Shown piece by piece: positions 12,477 to 15,607 of a stretch of DNA of 15,607 nucleotides. The stretch's first letter is position 1, and every line of letters begins with the position of its first letter. The translations under genes and the position numbers were made by a program. The notes beneath the pieces are model-generated. The model saw only the letters and a list, made by a program, of their open reading frames with translations. It had not been told where the DNA came from and did not search any database. The stretch lies in NCBI GenBank assembly GCA_035385585.1, contig DAOOKJ010000009.1, positions 1 to 15,607 on the forward strand, written 5' to 3'. This stretch comes from DAOOKJ01 sp035385585 (GTDB lineage: Bacteria; Patescibacteriota; Minisyncoccia; UBA6257).

Positions 12477-13424
12477 ATGAAATTTGTCTTTTTTGGCTCC
12501 TCAGAATTCGCAAAAATGGTTTTAGACGGCTTAATTCAAAAAAATTTTAAGCCAATTTTAGTTGTTGCCCCTGAAAGAAAGCCAAAGGGCAGAAAACAAA
12601 TTCTTGCTCCTTCTCAAGTCGAAGAACTTGCCTTAAAAGAAAAAATCAAAGTTATTACTCCTTCTAATTTAAATGATATTGATTTTTTAAATAAACTTTC
12701 TCGACTTCAAACTGATTTCGCTCTTTTAACTGCCTATGGGAAAATTATTCCGGCTAATCTTTTAAAACTTTTTCCCAGGGGCTTTTTAAATCTCCATCCA
12801 TCGCTTTTGCCAAAATTCAGAGGCGCTACGCCAATTCAATCTGCGATTTTAAATGGCGAAGAGGAAACCGGAGTATCTTTATTTTTAATGGATGAAAAAA
12901 TAGACCATGGTCCGATTCTTAATACTAAGAAATTAAATATTTCTTCTCAAGAACATCGAAAATTAAATTTTGGAGAATTATCAAAAAAATTGGCTGAACT
13001 GGGAGTAGAATTAATTATTGAAACTATCCCAAAATATCTAAAAAATGAAATTACCCCTTTGCCCCAAAATGATCTTCTGGCCACCTATTGTCATAAAATC
13101 ACAAAAGAAGATGAAAAAATTGATTGGAATAAATCAGCTGAGGAAATAGAAAGAAAAGTAAGAGCTTTCAATCCCTCACCAGGCACTTATACTCTTTTAG
13201 ACAATAAAATCTTTAAAATTGTCAAGGGTAATTGTTTTAATGATGTTGACTCTACTATAAATAAAAAACCCGGTGAGATTTTTGAATTTAATCAAAAGAT
13301 GGCAGTCAAATGCGGCAAAGGTTTTTATTTTATTGAAGAAATTAAACCCGAAGGAAAAAAAATTATCAAAGCCAGTGATTTTCTCAAAGGAAACAAACAA
13401 ATTATTGGTAAAACCTTCGACTAA
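12477..13424 (+). CDS. fmt: Methionyl-tRNA formyltransferase
   Basis: Methionyl-tRNA formyltransferase (315 aa) transfers formyl from 10-formyltetrahydrofolate to Met-tRNA-fMet. The ATG at 12477 begins the family start MKFVFFGSSEFA; an earlier TTG (12465) would add only four residues. The catalytic residues are Asn105, His107 (LNLHPSLLPKFRGATPIQ) and Asp143 (KIDHGPIL). AYGKIIP (86-92) and the C-terminal tRNA-binding OB-like domain (KIDWNKSAEEIERKVRAFNPSPGTYT onwards) are present. It lies 8 nt after def and 1 nt before the amidase gene. Presence of fmt implies folate-derived one-carbon units, made or acquired. Confidence 0.96.
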   Translation: MKFVFFGSSEFAKMVLDGLIQKNFKPILVVAPERKPKGRKQILAPSQVEELALKEKIKVITPSNLNDIDFLNKLSRLQTDFALLTAYGKIIPANLLKLFPRGFLNLHPSLLPKFRGATPIQSAILNGEEETGVSLFLMDEKIDHGPILNTKKLNISSQEHRKLNFGELSKKLAELGVELIIETIPKYLKNEITPLPQNDLLATYCHKITKEDEKIDWNKSAEEIERKVRAFNPSPGTYTLLDNKIFKIVKGNCFNDVDSTINKKPGEIFEFNQKMAVKCGKGFYFIEEIKPEGKKIIKASDFLKGNKQIIGKTFD

Positions 13425-13425
13425 G

Positions 13426-14418
13426 ATGTCCACTATTAAAAAATACCTTTATATATTTATTGTTTTAATAGTTCTGGCTTCCTTTGCCATATTTTTCTTG
13501 TCTCCTAAATCAAATGATGCTGTTAATCACTCATCTCAAGAAAATCTTTCAAGCACAAAAAAAATAAACCAAGAACTGACTTCTTTTCAAATTCCCCCTC
13601 ATATTAATCTAGCAGATTTTTATCAAACTTATGGTCAAAGATTGTTAGGTAATGACGATTTAAAAATTATTAGTCGTGACGAATGGGGCGCTAATAATAA
13701 TTTCGCTAATCTGGATTATATTAATAATCTTTGTCAGAAAATAACCTGTTCCCTCAAAGAATACGACCCGGAAGACTCTTTTTTAGAAAAGGAATACCTT
13801 AGAGCAAGAGAATTATTTATAAACTACCAAAACAATTTTCAAAATTACAATAATTTATTTCTTCAAACAAAAAAGAAAGAAAATGGCATCAATTATCAAT
13901 ATTTGCCAATAGAAGAAATTATTATTCATCACACTGCCGGAAACTTCACCCTTAATTTAGAAGATAGTATAAAAGAAATTCAAAGAATTTATTTACTTCA
14001 CGCTATTTTAAGAAGGTGGCGCGATATTGGATATCATTTTTTAATTGACGGTAAAGGCAGGATATTTGAAGGCAGTTTAGGGGGGAAATACTCGGTTGGC
14101 GCCCATACTTATTACCATAACGAAGGTTCTATTGGAATTGCTTTAATGGGAGATTTTAGAAAAGGTCATAATGTTTTAACCAAAGAAATGAAAGATTCTT
14201 TAATAAAACTGATTCTTTATCTTAAAAAAGAATATAAATTGGACTTATCAAATAAAGAATTTTATTTAAAAAAGCCAGATTTATCTGGCCGTGAGTGGAG
14301 TGACAAATTTATTAAAGGGCACAAAGAGCTGGATATCCGCTTAATTCCAACTGCTTGCCCGGGAATTGAACCAAGCAAGTTAAGGGAAATGGTATACCCC
14401 TATTTATTTTCTTTTTGA
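13426..14418 (+). CDS. Membrane-anchored N-acetylmuramoyl-L-alanine amidase (PGRP/amidase_2 type)
   Basis: A 330-aa cell-wall hydrolase that cuts the bond between MurNAc and the stem peptide. The N-terminal hydrophobic helix (about 6-25) without a lipobox or clear cleavage site suggests a membrane anchor facing outward. ISRDEWGAN (82-90) is the segment that begins PGRP-like domains, but about 75 residues separate it from the core, an insertion. The core has IIIHHTAG (zinc ligand His168), GYHFLIDGKGRIFEG (Tyr203), SVGAHTYYHNEGSIGIALMGDF, His299 (KGHKELD) and Thr309-x-Cys311-Pro-Gly. All zinc ligands are present, so activity is expected, for example in wall remodelling or division. It is the last operon gene, and its 3' end overlaps AMMECR1 by 19 bp. 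Confidence 0.93.
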   Translation: MSTIKKYLYIFIVLIVLASFAIFFLSPKSNDAVNHSSQENLSSTKKINQELTSFQIPPHINLADFYQTYGQRLLGNDDLKIISRDEWGANNNFANLDYINNLCQKITCSLKEYDPEDSFLEKEYLRARELFINYQNNFQNYNNLFLQTKKKENGINYQYLPIEEIIIHHTAGNFTLNLEDSIKEIQRIYLLHAILRRWRDIGYHFLIDGKGRIFEGSLGGKYSVGAHTYYHNEGSIGIALMGDFRKGHNVLTKEMKDSLIKLILYLKKEYKLDLSNKEFYLKKPDLSGREWSDKFIKGHKELDIRLIPTACPGIEPSKLREMVYPYLFSF

Positions 14419-14984
14419 TTTTCCTCTTTGACTTTTTCTACTTCATATTCAAACATTATTAAATCTAATTTCTTCCAAGCGTCAGGTTCTAGCCCCGCTT
14501 TTAAGCATAATTGCGATAAAAAATCCTCTGCTGTTTCCAGTTCTTCCCAAACTTGGGGTAAAAAAGTGGCTTCATTTGCTCCTTTTTTTATAACTAAACC
14601 GGGCTTTTTCTTTTCTAAATATTTAATTAATTCATTGATATCTTTAAATGAAGGCAACAGTTTTAATTCACTAAGAACAGAAATTTCTATTTTAATATCT
14701 TTGAGTTCTTCTTTTTCAAGAGAGGGAAAACGGGGATCAAAAAGTGCTGAAGCCAAACTGTTTTCAATTATCGCCTGATAAACTGGTTTATCAGCAATAA
14801 GGTTTCCGATACAACCTCGCAACTGACCATTTTGTGTTAAAGTAACAAAAACCCCTCTTTTTTCTTTGAGCAGAGGGAATTTTAAACTGTCTTCTTCTAA
14901 AACTAAAATACTTTTTTCTTTAAAATATTTTTCCAATGTCCGGCGGCTAATCTCTAAAAGATATTGTTTTTCTTCTTTGGTCAT
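14400..14984 (-). CDS. amrA: AMMECR1 domain protein (AmmeMemoRadiSam system protein A)
   Basis: A 194-aa AMMECR1-family protein. The family hallmark LRGCIG is at 55-60 with the preceding GVFVTLTQNG, followed by FDPRFPSLEKEEL, IEISVLSELK and FLPQVWEEL. These proteins are widespread in archaea and many bacteria and are encoded with a MEMO protein and a radical SAM enzyme; they may help modify a substrate with the radical enzyme, but the reaction is unsettled. Here the MEMO gene lies 32 nt upstream on the same strand, making an operon. The 3' end overlaps that of the amidase gene. The C-terminus ends in a Lys/Glu-rich tail. No SD is visible. Confidence 0.92.
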   Translation of the reverse strand: MTKEEKQYLLEISRRTLEKYFKEKSILVLEEDSLKFPLLKEKRGVFVTLTQNGQLRGCIGNLIADKPVYQAIIENSLASALFDPRFPSLEKEELKDIKIEISVLSELKLLPSFKDINELIKYLEKKKPGLVIKKGANEATFLPQVWEELETAEDFLSQLCLKAGLEPDAWKKLDLIMFEYEVEKVKEENQKENK

Positions 14985-15016
14985 AAAAGGCTAACACATT
15001 TTATTTTACTCTTTCT

Positions 15017-15607
15017 TTAAATAAAAACAACGCTGGCATAACCAACTACTTGGTCTTTTCCGCCTTGGGTTTCTCCTGAATTAGCGGCTTTCAGTAGTTT
15101 GGGCAGCCAGTTTTTTTCTTTTGCCAAAGAGATTAGAAAAGATATCGGAATTTTACCGCAAGCCTCGCCATAATCCAAAAATCTTTCTAAATCCAAATCC
15201 AAAATTGCATCAAGTGTCACTTTATCCTGTTTCAAAGCTTCATTAAATGGTAGATAATGGCTTAAATCAGAGCTAACAACCAAAAGTGATTCTTCGTCTA
15301 AAATTGAGGCCAATATCTTTTTTCCTTCTTCTGCCTCTAAATCGCCTGCTATTAATGGAAAAATTACAAAATCTTTAAAAATAGTTTGTAAAAATGGCAA
15401 CTCAACTTCTAATGAGTGTTCTAACTCATGAATTTCAGAAGACTCTTGAATAAATTTATTTTCTTCTAAAAAAGGAAAATCTTTTAAAGTTAAACATTCT
15501 GTTTCTCTCAAGGGGGTAAGCCATTTTGAAAAAGGTGAAGAAACTATTCCAGAAAAAGAAAAATTATGGCTTGGTCCTAAAAGAATAATCTTTTTATAGT
15601 CAAAAAA
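15017..15607 (-). CDS. amrB: MEMO-family protein (AmmeMemoRadiSam system protein B), N-terminus cut by window edge
   Basis: A MEMO1-like protein. The frame is open through the right edge, so the gene starts beyond 15607; the TTG at 15511 is internal, because the residues before it read IILLGPSHNFSFSGIVSSPF and then SKWLTPL, the family's LLGPSHxxxFxGIAxSPFxxWxTPLG region. Later motifs are HELEHSLEVELPFLQTIF, VVSSDLSHYLPF, ACGKIPISFL and VVGYASVVF at the C-terminus. The His of GPSH and of EHSLE are the conserved metal-site residues; human MEMO1 binds metal at equivalent positions. It is followed by AMMECR1 on the same strand. The third partner, a radical SAM protein, would be expected outside this window. 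Confidence 0.92.
   Translation of the reverse strand, partial: FFDYKKIILLGPSHNFSFSGIVSSPFSKWLTPLRETECLTLKDFPFLEENKFIQESSEIHELEHSLEVELPFLQTIFKDFVIFPLIAGDLEAEEGKKILASILDEESLLVVSSDLSHYLPFNEALKQDKVTLDAILDLDLERFLDYGEACGKIPISFLISLAKEKNWLPKLLKAANSGETQGGKDQVVGYASVVFI

Overview
This AT-rich window (15.6 kb, gene-dense, many 4-bp ATGA overlaps and overlapping 3' ends) most resembles a Candidate Phyla Radiation (Patescibacteria) genome, probably a Parcubacteria-like lineage. The clues are very short intergenic gaps, divergent but catalytically intact housekeeping proteins, start codons that almost all lack a Shine-Dalgarno (SD) sequence, and PEP synthase, enolase and a D-lactate-type dehydrogenase side by side. 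The assignment is inferred from style; no 16S rRNA gene is present.

Layout. (1) 1-3286, plus strand: the C-terminal part of PEP synthase, a strong terminator, then enolase, a D-2-hydroxyacid dehydrogenase and a 64-residue amphipathic small protein. The three enzymes would connect 2-phosphoglycerate, PEP, pyruvate and D-lactate. (2) 3287-4471: a consensus promoter, a 28-bp dif-like Xer recombination site with 11+6+11 architecture, and 117 bp further on the start of a complete Xer tyrosine recombinase. This looks like a recombinase and its target site side by side, as in the streptococcal XerS and epsilonproteobacterial XerH systems. (3) 4490-6950, minus strand: an operon of four unrecognised proteins (210, 151, 280 and 135 aa, in transcription order) with its own consensus promoter, overlapping genes, a perfect AGGAGG before every start and a strong terminator. 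It is the only part of the window with canonical SDs and is the best candidate for an undescribed system or acquired element. (4) 7049-10633: a RecB/Cas4-like nuclease with iron-sulphur-type cysteines, a membrane-anchored two-cysteine protein, ribosomal proteins L27 and L9, and an S41 C-terminal processing protease whose promoter predicts a leaderless mRNA. (5) 10747-14418: a tight plus-strand operon of RNA 2',3'-cyclic phosphodiesterase, a DNA polymerase X-like helix-hairpin-helix protein lacking a polymerase domain, peptide deformylase, methionyl-tRNA formyltransferase and a membrane-anchored peptidoglycan amidase. (6) 14400-15607, minus strand: AMMECR1 and the truncated MEMO-family partner.

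No tRNA, rRNA, CRISPR array or insertion sequence was seen. The longest gene-free stretches are 3287-3520 (promoter, dif-like site, xer leader) and 6843-7048 (back-to-back promoters and short AT-rich repeats). The points most worth following up are the dif-xer pair, the SD-marked four-gene cassette beside it, and the shared terminator whose loop carries a copy of the 16S rRNA 3'-end/anti-SD sequence.
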